A stretch of DNA of 64,000 bases from a virus, in IMG/VR virus record IMGVR_UViG_3300047445_000186, positions 62,001 to 126,000 of that record. One strand, written 5' to 3'. Position 1 is the first letter of the stretch, and each line of letters begins with the position of its first letter. The position numbers were made by a program, and so were the translations under genes. This document shows, piece by piece, positions 48,406-55,774 of this stretch. The notes beneath the pieces are model-generated. The model was not told the DNA's origin. It did not search any database and saw nothing but the letters and a program-made list of their open reading frames with translations.

Positions 48406-49086
48406 ATGATCCTCTCTGAACTCCATGGCGGCTTTGAAGGCCAAACACTCGAACAGGTCGTGAAGGCCTTGGTCACCAAGAACAAGCTCGGATCGGCTGA
48501 TGGTTCGAACGCGATCGTTCTATACGCGCCTTCCAAGAGCTACGTTTACCGCGTGTGGGTAGACGATGCTGGGTACGAAGAGTGGCTGAAGTACGCGGTT
48601 CAGAATCAATCGAATCCGCACGTGTTGAAGGTCCTCTCAAAGGTTCGCACTGTGCAGCCGAAGCTGGCCGGAATTCCTGACGGAAAGACCGTGAAGTTCG
48701 TGAAGCTTGAAAAGCTCGGCGATCTGACGATGGAACTCGCGAACACGATCACGACCGCGTTCCAAGCGGCTGGTGAGCTTGGTGAAGCCGAACTCAGAGA
48801 GATGGAGTACGACGGCTTCGTTGAGACGATGAAAGAAACGGCCGAGATGTACACCGATGACGGTGAAGGCGATCACATCGTAAAGACCATGAAGAAGTAC
48901 GATTCGTTCTTCAAGTTCTACTATGAGCTTTCGGTCGAGAAGGGGTACCGCGACATGCACGCTGAGAACTGCATGATGCGTGGCTCTGTTCCTGTGATCA
49001 TCGACCCATTGCATCTCGATGAGAACATCATCTCGGCCTCTGACATGGTCGGTGCCCTTGACCTCGGCGGGCGCGGTCCTCGCTAA
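48406..49086 (+). CDS. Late kinase-like protein
   Basis: 226 residues. N-terminus MILSELHGGFEG resembles a head-targeting/cleavage peptide. Near 183-203 it reads YRDMHAENCMMRGSVPVIID, matching the D-x-H-x2-N...(I/V)xD catalytic and metal loops of kinase-fold proteins (aminoglycoside phosphotransferase style). No clear glycine loop is visible. It could be a virion-delivered kinase or a degenerate relative. Confidence 0.6.
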   Translation: MILSELHGGFEGQTLEQVVKALVTKNKLGSADGSNAIVLYAPSKSYVYRVWVDDAGYEEWLKYAVQNQSNPHVLKVLSKVRTVQPKLAGIPDGKTVKFVKLEKLGDLTMELANTITTAFQAAGELGEAELREMEYDGFVETMKETAEMYTDDGEGDHIVKTMKKYDSFFKFYYELSVEKGYRDMHAENCMMRGSVPVIIDPLHLDENIISASDMVGALDLGGRGPR

Positions 49087-49109
49087 CCCGAACTATTTTC
49101 GGAAACGGA

Positions 49110-49138
49110 TTGTACAGGTCTCCGGGTCTGTGTATAAT
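49110..49138 (+). promoter_or_regulatory. Promoter for the CTA tRNA
   Basis: -35 TTGTAC at 49110-49115, 17-base spacer, -10 TATAAT at 49133-49138: the best sigma-70 match in the window. The following TCACTCATGCGC closely resembles the start of the main tRNA array at 54584. Confidence 0.7.
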
Positions 49139-49146
49139 TCACTCAT

Positions 49147-49221
49147 GCGCCTGTAGCTCAACGTCGGAGCAGTGGATTCTAAATCTGAAGGTCGTGGGGT
49201 AGGCACCCACCAGGCGCACCA
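49147..49221 (+). tRNA. tRNA with anticodon CTA (amber-decoding)
   Basis: 75 bases, CCA encoded. Acceptor GCGCCTG/CAGGCGC, D-stem GCTC/GAGC. Strict numbering gives loop TTCTAAA with U33 and anticodon CTA (49179-49181), purine 37; anticodon stem A-T, G-C, two G-T wobbles and one mismatch. The T-stem GTGGG/CCCAC closes an unusual loop GTAGGCA without TTCG. Two downstream genes carry early in-frame TAG, which supports an amber-decoding role. Charged amino acid unknown. Confidence 0.8.
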
Positions 49222-49237
49222 AATTCTGGAGTAGGAA

Positions 49238-49348
49238 ATGAGTAGACGCAAACAGCAGGGCGATGCGCTTTTCTTGGCCATTCTTGCCGTGGTTGTCACC
49301 CTTGTGGTGATCGCCTGGATTGTGCAGACACAGTCCACCTCTTTCTAG
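49238..49348 (+). CDS. Small single-helix membrane protein
   Basis: 36 residues after TAGGAAA. SRRKQQGDAL then a hydrophobic helix (11-29). Ends TAG with an in-frame TAA two codons later, a back-up stop that would limit read-through by the neighbouring amber tRNA. Confidence 0.55.
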   Translation: MSRRKQQGDALFLAILAVVVTLVVIAWIVQTQSTSF

Positions 49349-49351
49349 TCG

Positions 49352-49357
49352 TAAATA
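49352..49357 (+). promoter_or_regulatory. Late promoter core
   Basis: CGTAAATAGT, 25 bases before ATG 49383. Confidence 0.6.
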
Positions 49358-49382
49358 GTTTCACCAACCAAAGGAGTATTCC

Positions 49383-49727
49383 ATGAAGCTGTAGAACCTC
49401 AAGTCGTACCTTTACACGATTTCTCGCCGCGATCTCCCCCTCGCGCAACAGGCCGTTCAAGCTGCCCACGCTGGCATCGAGCACGCCTATCAATTTGGTC
49501 GCCCTGCCGATCACCATCCCTCGTACATTCACCTGACGATTCGCGACAAGCATCAGCTTGAGCAACTCCGTGCGCGTCTCCACAGCGCAGGCATCGGCAC
49601 GTCCGAATTTCACGAGCCTTACCAAGACTGGGGTCTCACGGCAATCGCTTGCTGTCTGACCGAAGACAATCGCAATCTGCTCAAGGGCCTTCAGCTCTGG
49701 CGCCTTCCAACTCAGGAGATGACATGA
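49383..49727 (+). CDS. Pth2-like peptidyl-tRNA hydrolase with in-frame TAG at codon 4
   Basis: 115 codons. ATG 49383 has RBS AAGGAG and a late promoter, but codon 4 is TAG (49392-49394); the frame then stays open to TGA at 49725. There is no ATG, GTG or TTG after the TAG until two codons before the end, so the protein needs amber decoding. It reads MKL-x-NLKSYLYTISRRDLP, then QQAVQAAHAGIEHAY, the signature helix of Pth2-type hydrolases, and GLTAIACCLTED. The MKL start also fits the late targeting-peptide group. Confidence 0.75.
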
Positions 49728-50332
49728 AAATCACGTACAACGAAAATCCAATGGCCGCAACGATCGAGCTCGATGAGCATGAGAAGCGCGAGCTCCGCAA
49801 TCGAATCGAGATCAAGGAGCTGAAGGAGCTCTTGTACGACACGCACTTCCATCTGGTCGACGAGTACGACGGGAAGTACTTCGATCTGGCGAAGGCCCGA
49901 GAGAATGTGGAGCCTTCGTACTATTACGCGGACGACACCCCGACCTGCGGTCTCGAGAAGCGAGTCGAAGAACTCTACCAGTACGCGCTCAGTGAACAGA
50001 CGAGCTCCCACGCCGGTGATTGCACGTGCTTCGCCTGCTCCTGCACGAAGTGCTGGTTCGAAGGGATGCTCGGCATTGATACGATCAAGGGACTTGGGAA
50101 GCACGAAGGTCACAAGATCTACGCAGCTTTCAGCAGGGAAGGTATGACGGTCGATCGCTTGATCGCTGAGTGGGAAGCTGCTCCTCCTATCGTCGCAACC
50201 AAGGACTGGCATGAGGGTCACACTGACCGTTGGAATGCTGAACGAGCTAAGGCGCTCGCCTGGTTGAAGGAGTACCGGACGTTGGTAGGAACCACGACGG
50301 TCACCCCGGTTGGTGTCGATCGGACTCTGTGA
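49724..50332 (+). CDS. Hypothetical protein with Cys cluster
   Basis: 202 residues, ATGA-coupled to the Pth2-like gene. CTCFACSCTKCWF near 109-121 is a dense Cys cluster (C-x-C-x2-C-x-C-x2-C) likely to bind zinc. No family recognised. If the upstream TAG is not decoded, translational coupling would fail here too. Confidence 0.7.
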   Translation: MKITYNENPMAATIELDEHEKRELRNRIEIKELKELLYDTHFHLVDEYDGKYFDLAKARENVEPSYYYADDTPTCGLEKRVEELYQYALSEQTSSHAGDCTCFACSCTKCWFEGMLGIDTIKGLGKHEGHKIYAAFSREGMTVDRLIAEWEAAPPIVATKDWHEGHTDRWNAERAKALAWLKEYRTLVGTTTVTPVGVDRTL

Positions 50333-50334
50333 AA

Positions 50335-50362
50335 CGCTATCTGTCACCTAATGCCTCTTAAT
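50335..50362 (-). repeat. 26-bp dispersed repeat, copy 3 (inverted)
   Basis: Reverse complement reads TTAAGAGGCATTAGGTGACA then GATAGCG, matching copies 1 and 2. It sits between the 49724 gene and the second TAG-containing gene. Confidence 0.75.
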
Positions 50363-50388
50363 TCACGCCTCACCCTAAAGGACTTCAC

Positions 50389-50997
50389 ATGACGTAGGTT
50401 TACCCCACTTCCTTCGACGAGCTCAAAGCAGCGATGCAATCAGGCACGCAAACGAGAGGGATCAGCTTCTGGGAGCATGGTTCACTTGTCTCACGCCGGT
50501 TCTGCGATCTCATGAACCCGAACCCGCAGATGATCTGGCGACTGCCTGCTTGGTTCACTGAGCACGCGGATTGGATTCGCGAGACGCTGATGCCTCACTT
50601 CGAGAACATCGCGATCTACCACCAATGGCACGATTGCGGTAAGCCGTACTGCAAGACGATCGACGAAGACGGCAAGGTCCATTATCCAGATCACGCTGAA
50701 ACGTCTGCAAAGATCTGGAATTCGCTCACTCAAGGACAAACTGACCCTTGGGCGAAGGACAATCGTTGGATTGGTTGCCTGATCCGCGATGACATGCTTT
50801 GTCATCAACTCCGTCCAGCCGATGCAGAGGCTTTCGCCTTGAACCCGAACGCTGTCACGCTTCTCACGACCGCATTGTGCGAGCTGCATGCGAACGCCTC
50901 CATGTTCGGAGGTCTCGAATCCGACTCTTTCAAGATCAAGTACAAGCGTCTTGATAAGTGCGGTGCTACTATTCTCAATAAACTCACGAAGGAATAA
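50389..50997 (+). CDS. HD-domain-like protein with in-frame TAG at codon 3
   Basis: 203 codons. ATG 50389 follows AAAGGA by six bases and reads ATG ACG TAG (50395-50397), then VYPTSFDELKAAMQSG in frame. The next ATG (50434) has no good ribosome-binding site. YHQWHDCGKPYC near 78-89 and HYPDHAETSAKIW near 97-109 give the H...HD...D pattern of HD phosphohydrolases. Together with 49383 it forms a pair of amber-gated genes beside a CTA tRNA. Confidence 0.7.
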
Positions 50998-50999
50998 TC

Positions 51000-51260
51000 A
51001 TGGAATTCAATTCACGCTCTACCTATCTCGCCGCCGTCAAGGACTGGCAATTCAAATACTTCTCGAAGATCGCCGAGATCCGAGCGATCAAGCTGAAGTT
51101 CAAGGACGTTCATCGTGAACAGGCGAAAGGAAAGTTCGCGCACGTGTACGGTCTTCGCAGCGAACTGCACGACGCGCAGAATGATCTTGTGAAGCTTGTC
51201 GTTCAGCGAGAAGAAGGCCGACGAGAAGCACATCGTCAGTACATCGCCGCGCACTCCTGA
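51000..51260 (+). CDS. Helical hypothetical protein
   Basis: 86 residues, two bases after the HD gene. Basic helical protein (QFKYFSKIAEIRAIKLKFKD). Function unknown. Confidence 0.65.
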   Translation: MEFNSRSTYLAAVKDWQFKYFSKIAEIRAIKLKFKDVHREQAKGKFAHVYGLRSELHDAQNDLVKLVVQREEGRREAHRQYIAAHS

Positions 51261-51326
51261 ACCAGAGTTTGTACGTCAGCTCGAGCTGGGTTGACGTACA
51301 ATGTGGTTACTCGCTAACACTAACTA

Positions 51327-51635
51327 ATGGCGAGAATGAATACAGAACGAGTTTGGTACAAGGCGAAGCTGCTCCCAGCAGCCCAGTCAATTTTTACAGA
51401 AGGTTTCTACCCGGAACCGAAGGCTAGAACTGGGTCCCAGTACGTGTACTTCACTCAGGTGGACTCTGCTCCTACGAATTCGAAGGTGCTGATTGCATCT
51501 CGACTCGCGGAGAACTCTTTCCGTATGTTGACGTTGGAACTGGCGAAGCATTGTCTTGAACCAGGCGATAAGGCAACGCGCGCTGAGATGAGTGAGCTGA
51601 ATCGTTTAAGCGCGCATCTCGAAAAGCACGTATGA
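51327..51635 (+). CDS. Hypothetical protein
   Basis: 102 residues (or 99 from ATG 51336). A TACAAT at 51297-51302 gives a short leader. IFTEGFYPEPKARTGSQYVY and LIASRLAENSFRML. ATGA overlap with the HAD-like gene. Confidence 0.65.
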   Translation: MARMNTERVWYKAKLLPAAQSIFTEGFYPEPKARTGSQYVYFTQVDSAPTNSKVLIASRLAENSFRMLTLELAKHCLEPGDKATRAEMSELNRLSAHLEKHV

Positions 51636-52123
51636 CCCGCAATCTCTGGCTTGATCTCGAAGACACGATCATCGCTCCTGTGACGAACGGCTGGCCTCAG
51701 ACGTCGCTCGTGAACGAGGAGAAGATCTTGGCGTTCATCGAGGAATACAAGCCAGACCACGTGCACATCTTCTCGTTCGCAATCTGGAACCAGTTCGAAT
51801 TCCGCGCGTTCCAGTTGTTCACACAGCCGATGATCGAGCGCGTGCTGATGATCAAGCTTGACGTGATTCCAACAGTCGATGATCACATCATCAAGGCCTG
51901 TTGCCGCGTTATGAAGATGGCGCACGAGTACGTTGACTTCGAGGAGATGAGCAACTTCTGGGGAAAGCACGAAGCATTCCGCCTGTTCCTCCGCGATCGG
52001 TACAAGTCAGGATCGGTCGAGACTGATCACGTTCTGCTCGATGACGCCGTGTTCAACGAAGAATTCGTGTGGCCTGATCTGAAGATCAAGGGCCGCGTCC
52101 TGAATATTGATCAAATGAAATGA
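51632..52123 (+). CDS. HAD-like protein
   Basis: 163 residues. LWLDLEDTIIAPV near 5-17 resembles HAD motif I (DxD-x-T), and HVLLDDAVFNE near 134-144 resembles motif IV (DD). The nucleophile pattern is D-L-E rather than D-x-D, so activity is uncertain. Confidence 0.6.
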   Translation: MTRNLWLDLEDTIIAPVTNGWPQTSLVNEEKILAFIEEYKPDHVHIFSFAIWNQFEFRAFQLFTQPMIERVLMIKLDVIPTVDDHIIKACCRVMKMAHEYVDFEEMSNFWGKHEAFRLFLRDRYKSGSVETDHVLLDDAVFNEEFVWPDLKIKGRVLNIDQMK

Positions 52124-52230
52124 CGTTCCTTTCATCATTCACTGCGCTCCCAGCAATCGGTCCAGAGAACCGAGTACAGCAGTGGGATCGAATCACTGAC
52201 GTGAGAATAACAATTCCAAGGAGAGAACCA

Positions 52231-52578
52231 ATGGCCCAGAACCCTGTATTTGAAACCTTCGATGAAGACGCGATCGTGACTCGTGAAGGACTGATCCGCG
52301 CACTTCAAGCCGGTAAAGTTCGAGTAGCATTCACGACAGCAGACGGCTCGCCGCGCGACATGGAATGCACGCTGAACGAAAGCCTGATTCCTACTGAGCA
52401 GCGTCCTGTGAAGGCGCCAATCACTACTCTGCAAGACATCGCGTACGCACCTGATCCGAGAACGATCGCCGAAGCTACCAAGGTCCAAGACCCGAATTTG
52501 ATCAAAGTGTACGCGCTTGACCGTCAAGGCTGGCGTTCGTTCCGCTTTGAACGACTACTTTCCCACTCAAACCCCTGA
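52231..52578 (+). CDS. SH3-barrel-type protein (DUF2693-like)
   Basis: 115 residues; ATG 52231 with AAGGAGAG, although the frame is open back to an ATGA overlap at 52120. RDMECTLNESLIPTEQRP near 43-60 and VYALDRQGWRSFRFERL near 93-109 match the layout of the small phage SH3-barrel family (MxxTLNxxLIP...WRSFR). Function unknown. Confidence 0.65.
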   Translation: MAQNPVFETFDEDAIVTREGLIRALQAGKVRVAFTTADGSPRDMECTLNESLIPTEQRPVKAPITTLQDIAYAPDPRTIAEATKVQDPNLIKVYALDRQGWRSFRFERLLSHSNP

Positions 52579-52584
52579 AAGAAC

Positions 52585-52905
52585 ATGGAAGTTAAATCAT
52601 TCCTCCTGCAAACTGGTCAAGAGATCATTGCTGAAATCGTCGCGCACTCGTCTTCGGATGAGAAGTGGACAATCCACAATCCACTGGCCGTGCACATCAT
52701 GCAAGGTCCAGACGGCAAGCCACAGCTCGGCTTCGCACCGATCTCGATGATCCACAAGACTGACGTCGACATCGTCGTGCACCGCACTTCGCTGTTGCTC
52801 GAACCTGTCGAAGTCGAAGAAGCGGTCGCGTCCTCGTACATCCAACAACAGACTGGCCTGATCGTCGCTCCAACGGCGCTGGGCAAGCAAATCCTGCACA
52901 GCTAA
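52585..52905 (+). CDS. Sm-like-fold phage protein
   Basis: 106 residues. VKSFLLQTGQEIIAEIV near 3-19 and WTIHNPLAVHIMQGPDG then LGFAPISMI resemble the Sm-type barrel of small cyanophage/T4-like proteins. RNA binding is possible but not shown. Confidence 0.55.
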   Translation: MEVKSFLLQTGQEIIAEIVAHSSSDEKWTIHNPLAVHIMQGPDGKPQLGFAPISMIHKTDVDIVVHRTSLLLEPVEVEEAVASSYIQQQTGLIVAPTALGKQILHS

Positions 52906-52906
52906 G

Positions 52907-53056
52907 ATGCTAGACCTCTTGAAGAAATACGGCGTGAAAGCCGGCCTCGCAGCAGCGATTGTGGTTGCACTCACCGTGATCCCGCTGTACTTCCAATACA
53001 AGACGACCGTTGATTTCGATGCTAGAATCACGGCTCTCGAAAAGGCTGCAAAGTGA
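52907..53056 (+). CDS. Small single-helix membrane protein
   Basis: 49 residues: LKKYGVKAGLAAAIVVALTV gives one helix (11-27), then a charged tail. GTGA overlap with the next gene. Confidence 0.6.
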   Translation: MLDLLKKYGVKAGLAAAIVVALTVIPLYFQYKTTVDFDARITALEKAAK

Positions 53057-53304
53057 ACGCAACTGAACAATTCCGGCAACTGGTCGAGCAGCTCGCATAC
53101 TACGATCACGAGAACGACACGGACGTGGTCTCGCAGACCGTGATCCTGGTGAACGACCTCGTTGCAGAACAAGCGACGCAGGCCGAAGCAATCGATGCAT
53201 TCACCGGGTACGCTGAGGCTCTGGCTGAAATTCTGGATGATGCCGAGCAACGCACGCTCGTTCAGTCCGTGTTCAAACAGATTCCGACTCTGCTGTTCCT
53301 GTAA
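53053..53304 (+). CDS. Small acidic helical protein, GTG start
   Basis: 83 residues from GTG 53053. Acidic helices (EQFRQLVEQLAYYDHEN). Followed by a terminator. Confidence 0.65.
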   Translation: MNATEQFRQLVEQLAYYDHENDTDVVSQTVILVNDLVAEQATQAEAIDAFTGYAEALAEILDDAEQRTLVQSVFKQIPTLLFL

Positions 53305-53324
53305 GGTCTGTCCTGGAGTAAAAT

Positions 53325-53347
53325 AGCACCCATCACGGGTGCTTTTT
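53325..53347 (+). terminator. Intrinsic terminator
   Basis: AGCACCC, ATCAC, GGGTGCT, TTTT. Confidence 0.85.
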
Positions 53348-53370
53348 CGCATCCAGCCTAGCCGATCCTG

Positions 53371-53376
53371 TAAATA
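53371..53376 (+). promoter_or_regulatory. Late promoter core
   Basis: TGTAAATAAAG, 30 bases before ATG 53406. Confidence 0.6.
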
Positions 53377-53405
53377 AAGACGAACTAAATCATTAGGAAT
53401 TTCGT

Positions 53406-54080
53406 ATGAAGATGCTGCAAGAACTGCTCACGCTCCGTGAAGCTTTTGAAAAGATTGAGCTGAAGGACCTGATCACTCACTTCCCAAAGTTCCACGGTAA
53501 GGCTCTCGAAAAGCTGTGGGGCGGCTCACGTCTCGTTTGGAACGGCGACGCGTTCTTCACCGACAGTCAATGGGGTCCTGCGTACAAGAAGTCTGTCGCT
53601 GCTTGCGAAGCGTACGCGAAAGACGGGTACAACACTGACGCAACGATCTCGCTCGACACGGGTGGTATCGGTGAATCGCACCACGGTGGTGACTTCACGT
53701 TCGACATCGAATTCAAGGATGCCGATATGCAGGAAGTCTATTGCGGTTACCGCACTGAAGACGACACGCTGTTCATCGGGTTCGACACCTGGGTCTCGGA
53801 AGACGCTTTCAACGAAGCTTGGGACAAGGAATTCCAGAACGAAACCGGCGAAGAATTCGATCACGAGAACGATCAGCACCGCGAAGTGTTCGACAAGGCA
53901 TGGGCTGAGTACCAGCGCGAAGGCCTCGGCATGTGGGGTGTTCTGTACTCGATCACGCACGGCGACGATGCATACACGGCTGAAGCAACTGATGCTCAAC
54001 CAGGCGGCTTCTACCGCGGGATCTACAAGAAGATGAAGGCTGATCAGGGTAACGAGATCATCGATCTTCGTCTGGACTGA
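53406..54080 (+). CDS. Late acidic protein with targeting-type N-terminus
   Basis: 224 residues beginning MKMLQELLTLREAFEK, comparable to T4 internal-protein leaders. Acidic and aromatic body (GEEFDHENDQHREVFDKAW). Candidate packaged head protein; function unknown. Confidence 0.65.
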   Translation: MKMLQELLTLREAFEKIELKDLITHFPKFHGKALEKLWGGSRLVWNGDAFFTDSQWGPAYKKSVAACEAYAKDGYNTDATISLDTGGIGESHHGGDFTFDIEFKDADMQEVYCGYRTEDDTLFIGFDTWVSEDAFNEAWDKEFQNETGEEFDHENDQHREVFDKAWAEYQREGLGMWGVLYSITHGDDAYTAEATDAQPGGFYRGIYKKMKADQGNEIIDLRLD

Positions 54081-54082
54081 TC

Positions 54083-54529
54083 ATGAAATTCGGTCTGATC
54101 GTGGAGATCAACGAACTCCTGAGCGAAGGTGCTGCAGAAGGTTTTGATCCAAGCGGCAAATTTGTAGGCTGGTCACTGCGACTGCTGGCGACTGCCTCTG
54201 GCCACAAGGTCTCTCCAGGTCTTGGGGCCATTCATGGTGACGTGATCTTCTTCAAGAACGAATTAGAAGCCCGTGCAGCGGTCAAGAAAGCTGGCATGGA
54301 CGGATTCCGGTTCGCGACTCCAGCAGAATTCAAGCTCCTGAAGGCGAATGGATTCGGTATTCGTCTGAAGGAAGAAGTAGTCGTGCACGACATGGGCGAC
54401 GGCCTGAAGGCTTACTCGATCTTGAAGGACAGCTCCTGGCACAAGAACGCCTACAAGGAAGTTCCGAAGGACGCCTGGTCGATCGGTAAGTTCGTGACCC
54501 TGCACAGACAAGATCGTCGTCAAGACTGA
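54083..54529 (+). CDS. Late hypothetical protein
   Basis: 148 residues, two bases after the 53406 gene. MKFGLIVEINELLSEGAAEG at the start may be a targeting peptide. Body: HGDVIFFKNELEARAAVKKA. Not recognised. Confidence 0.65.
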   Translation: MKFGLIVEINELLSEGAAEGFDPSGKFVGWSLRLLATASGHKVSPGLGAIHGDVIFFKNELEARAAVKKAGMDGFRFATPAEFKLLKANGFGIRLKEEVVVHDMGDGLKAYSILKDSSWHKNAYKEVPKDAWSIGKFVTLHRQDRRQD

Positions 54530-54534
54530 TCCCG

Positions 54535-54568
54535 AGCGAGATCCCGTGTGAGAACGCCGGATCTCGCT
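54535..54568 (+). terminator. Hairpin before the tRNA array, weak terminator
   Basis: AGCGAGATCC/GGATCTCGCT, 10-bp stem, without a T-run. Confidence 0.5.
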
Positions 54569-54577
54569 ATATAGATT

Positions 54578-54583
54578 TATAAT
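54578..54583 (+). promoter_or_regulatory. tRNA array promoter -10
   Basis: TATAAT followed by TCATTCATGCGC, nearly the same sequence as at the CTA tRNA promoter. Confidence 0.55.
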
Positions 54584-54590
54584 TCATTCA

Positions 54591-55018
54591 TGCGCTGCTG
54601 CAAAGCAACGTAGACAACCGGATAGAGTAACTTCAAATGTACGCAACGTCAGTAACAGTCGGATATACATCAAGCCCAGTGCTTGGTGGTACCTCGCCTG
54701 CGCTCGCCTTGCCACTGGAGTTGACCCTCAGCTAAAGTTCTAACGAACCAAACGCAACGAGGGTCTAGACGAAAGTCGAGACCCTCGAGTGGTATCTGGA
54801 AGTTGATAAACGGTCATCCTGATAACTGATGAGTCAGTGATGATTAAGAAGATTACAATAACTCATCGACGCTGATTGAACATCGTTTCAACAGCAGCAA
54901 ATCTGAAAAGATCTGCAGTTCATTAAAAATTTAGAACACCAATCAAGCGCGCAGCTTGATGATCTGATCCGGTCTCGCAGATGCGACAAAGGTGAAAGAG
55001 AATTACTGCGCAGCTTTT
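54591..55018 (+). ncRNA. Structured leader of the tRNA array
   Basis: 428 bases without an ORF of note. Strongest element: CGAGGGTCT(A)GAC, GAAA tetraloop, GTC(G)AGACCCTCG at 54758-54787. Stop codons are dense in all frames. It may be spacer or hold unrecognised RNAs; no tRNA with a CCA end could be folded here. Confidence 0.4.
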
Positions 55019-55094
55019 ACCCGGTTAGCTCAGTTGGTAGAGCGGCGTCATGACATGGCGTAGGTCGTTGGTTCAAACCCAACACCGGGTACCA
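55019..55094 (+). tRNA. tRNA-Val (GAC)
   Basis: ACCCGGT/ACCGGGT acceptor, canonical D-stem GCTC/GAGC, loop ATGACAT, T-arm GTTGG-TTCAAAC-CCAAC, CCA encoded. Confidence 0.9.
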
Positions 55095-55199
55095 TTGGAA
55101 ATCGCTCTTGTGACATCTTCTAACATGGAAAGATTCGCGGTGAGTATCGTAAAAATGCTGGTTTCGAGATCCAGCTGTCATTCGAGTGATTCCCAATGG
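55092..55199 (+). ncRNA. tRNA-like element closed by a 16-bp inverted repeat
   Basis: CCATTGGAAATCGCTC (55092-55107) pairs with GAGTGATTCCCAATGG (55184-55199) at 15 of 16 positions; the left arm includes the CCA of tRNA-Val. Inside is a T-arm-like GCTGGTTTCGAGATCCAGC but no standard anticodon arm. Confidence 0.5.
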
Positions 55200-55303
55200 T
55201 AAGAAAATCCTTGTTGTGAGGGTGGAAAGCGGAACACTGGCCATTTCGGTAAATCCTTTTGGTTGCACGCAGTTTTGAGTACATTCAACAGTCAATGAGG
55301 TAT

Positions 55304-55392
55304 GGGCCCGCTGTCCTTGGAGAGATAAGCTCGCTGTAAACGAGTGGCACGCAAATAAGTCTGAACTGGTTCGATTCCAGTCGGTCCCACCA
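55304..55392 (+). tRNA. tRNA-Tyr (GTA), class II
   Basis: Anticodon arm GCTCG-CTGTAAA-CGAGT, long variable region, T-arm AACTGG-TTCGATT-CCAGT, CCA encoded; one acceptor mismatch. Confidence 0.8.
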
Positions 55393-55400
55393 AATAACTT

Positions 55401-55483
55401 TCGCTTCAACCGTTGTGGTAACGGCCCGACTTTGAATCGGTGGTCACGAAAACTGATGAGGTTCGATTCCTCGTAGCGATCCA
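55401..55483 (+). tRNA. tRNA-Gln (TTG)
   Basis: U1-A72 start (TCGCTTC), loop CTTTGAA, T-arm GAGG-TTCGATT-CCTC, CCA encoded; variable region longer than usual. Confidence 0.65.
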
Positions 55484-55499
55484 AATTGAAGAACACCTT

Positions 55500-55586
55500 G
55501 CCCAGGTGGCGGAATTGGTAGACGCGCAGCGTTGAGGTCGCTGTGTCCGAAAGGACGTGGAGGTTCGAGTCCTCTCCTGGGCACCA
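55500..55586 (+). tRNA. tRNA-Leu (GAG), class II
   Basis: GCCCAGG/CCTGGGC acceptor, AGCG-TTGAGGT-CGCT arm, class II variable arm TGTCCGAAAGGACG, CCA encoded. Confidence 0.92.
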
Positions 55587-55681
55587 TGAAAATAAGAACA
55601 AAAACAAACACGGAACGATGTTGTCCTCGCAACATCGGGAATGTGAGGTCGCAGAAGCGATCTAAAACCGAGGCGTACTAA

Positions 55682-55774
55682 CCGTACTGATGAGCTGGTG
55701 AAACTCCAGCGAAACGCACTGAGAAAAGTTCATCGAGGTAAGAACTCTGAACGTAGTACCAGTAGCGTATACGG
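55682..55774 (+). ncRNA. Type I hammerhead ribozyme
   Basis: Core CTGATGA (55687-55693), stem II GCTGG-TGAAACT-CCAGC, GAAA (55711-55714), stem III CGC+ACTG pairing with CAGT+GCG (one bulged A), then U-A and stem I strand TACGG (55770-55774), perfectly complementary to CCGTA (55682-55686). Every conserved core position is present. Predicted cleavage after A55769. Confidence 0.85.

Noticed and set aside
49147-49221. Reading this tRNA as tRNA-Arg (TCT)
   Set aside because: TCT would occupy positions 33-35; strict numbering from the D-stem gives CTA at 34-36 with U33, and shifting the loop breaks the anticodon stem.
52120-52230. N-terminal extension of the DUF2693-like gene
   Set aside because: Frame is open, but AAGGAGAG sits directly before ATG 52231 and family size fits the shorter form; not fully excluded.
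54820-54860. Second hammerhead at CTGATGAGTC in the array leader
   Set aside because: No stem II followed by GAAA and no complementary stem I strand.
55017-55607. Long minus-strand ORFs across the tRNA array
   Set aside because: They run through several well-folded tRNAs on the other strand and lack ribosome-binding sites.
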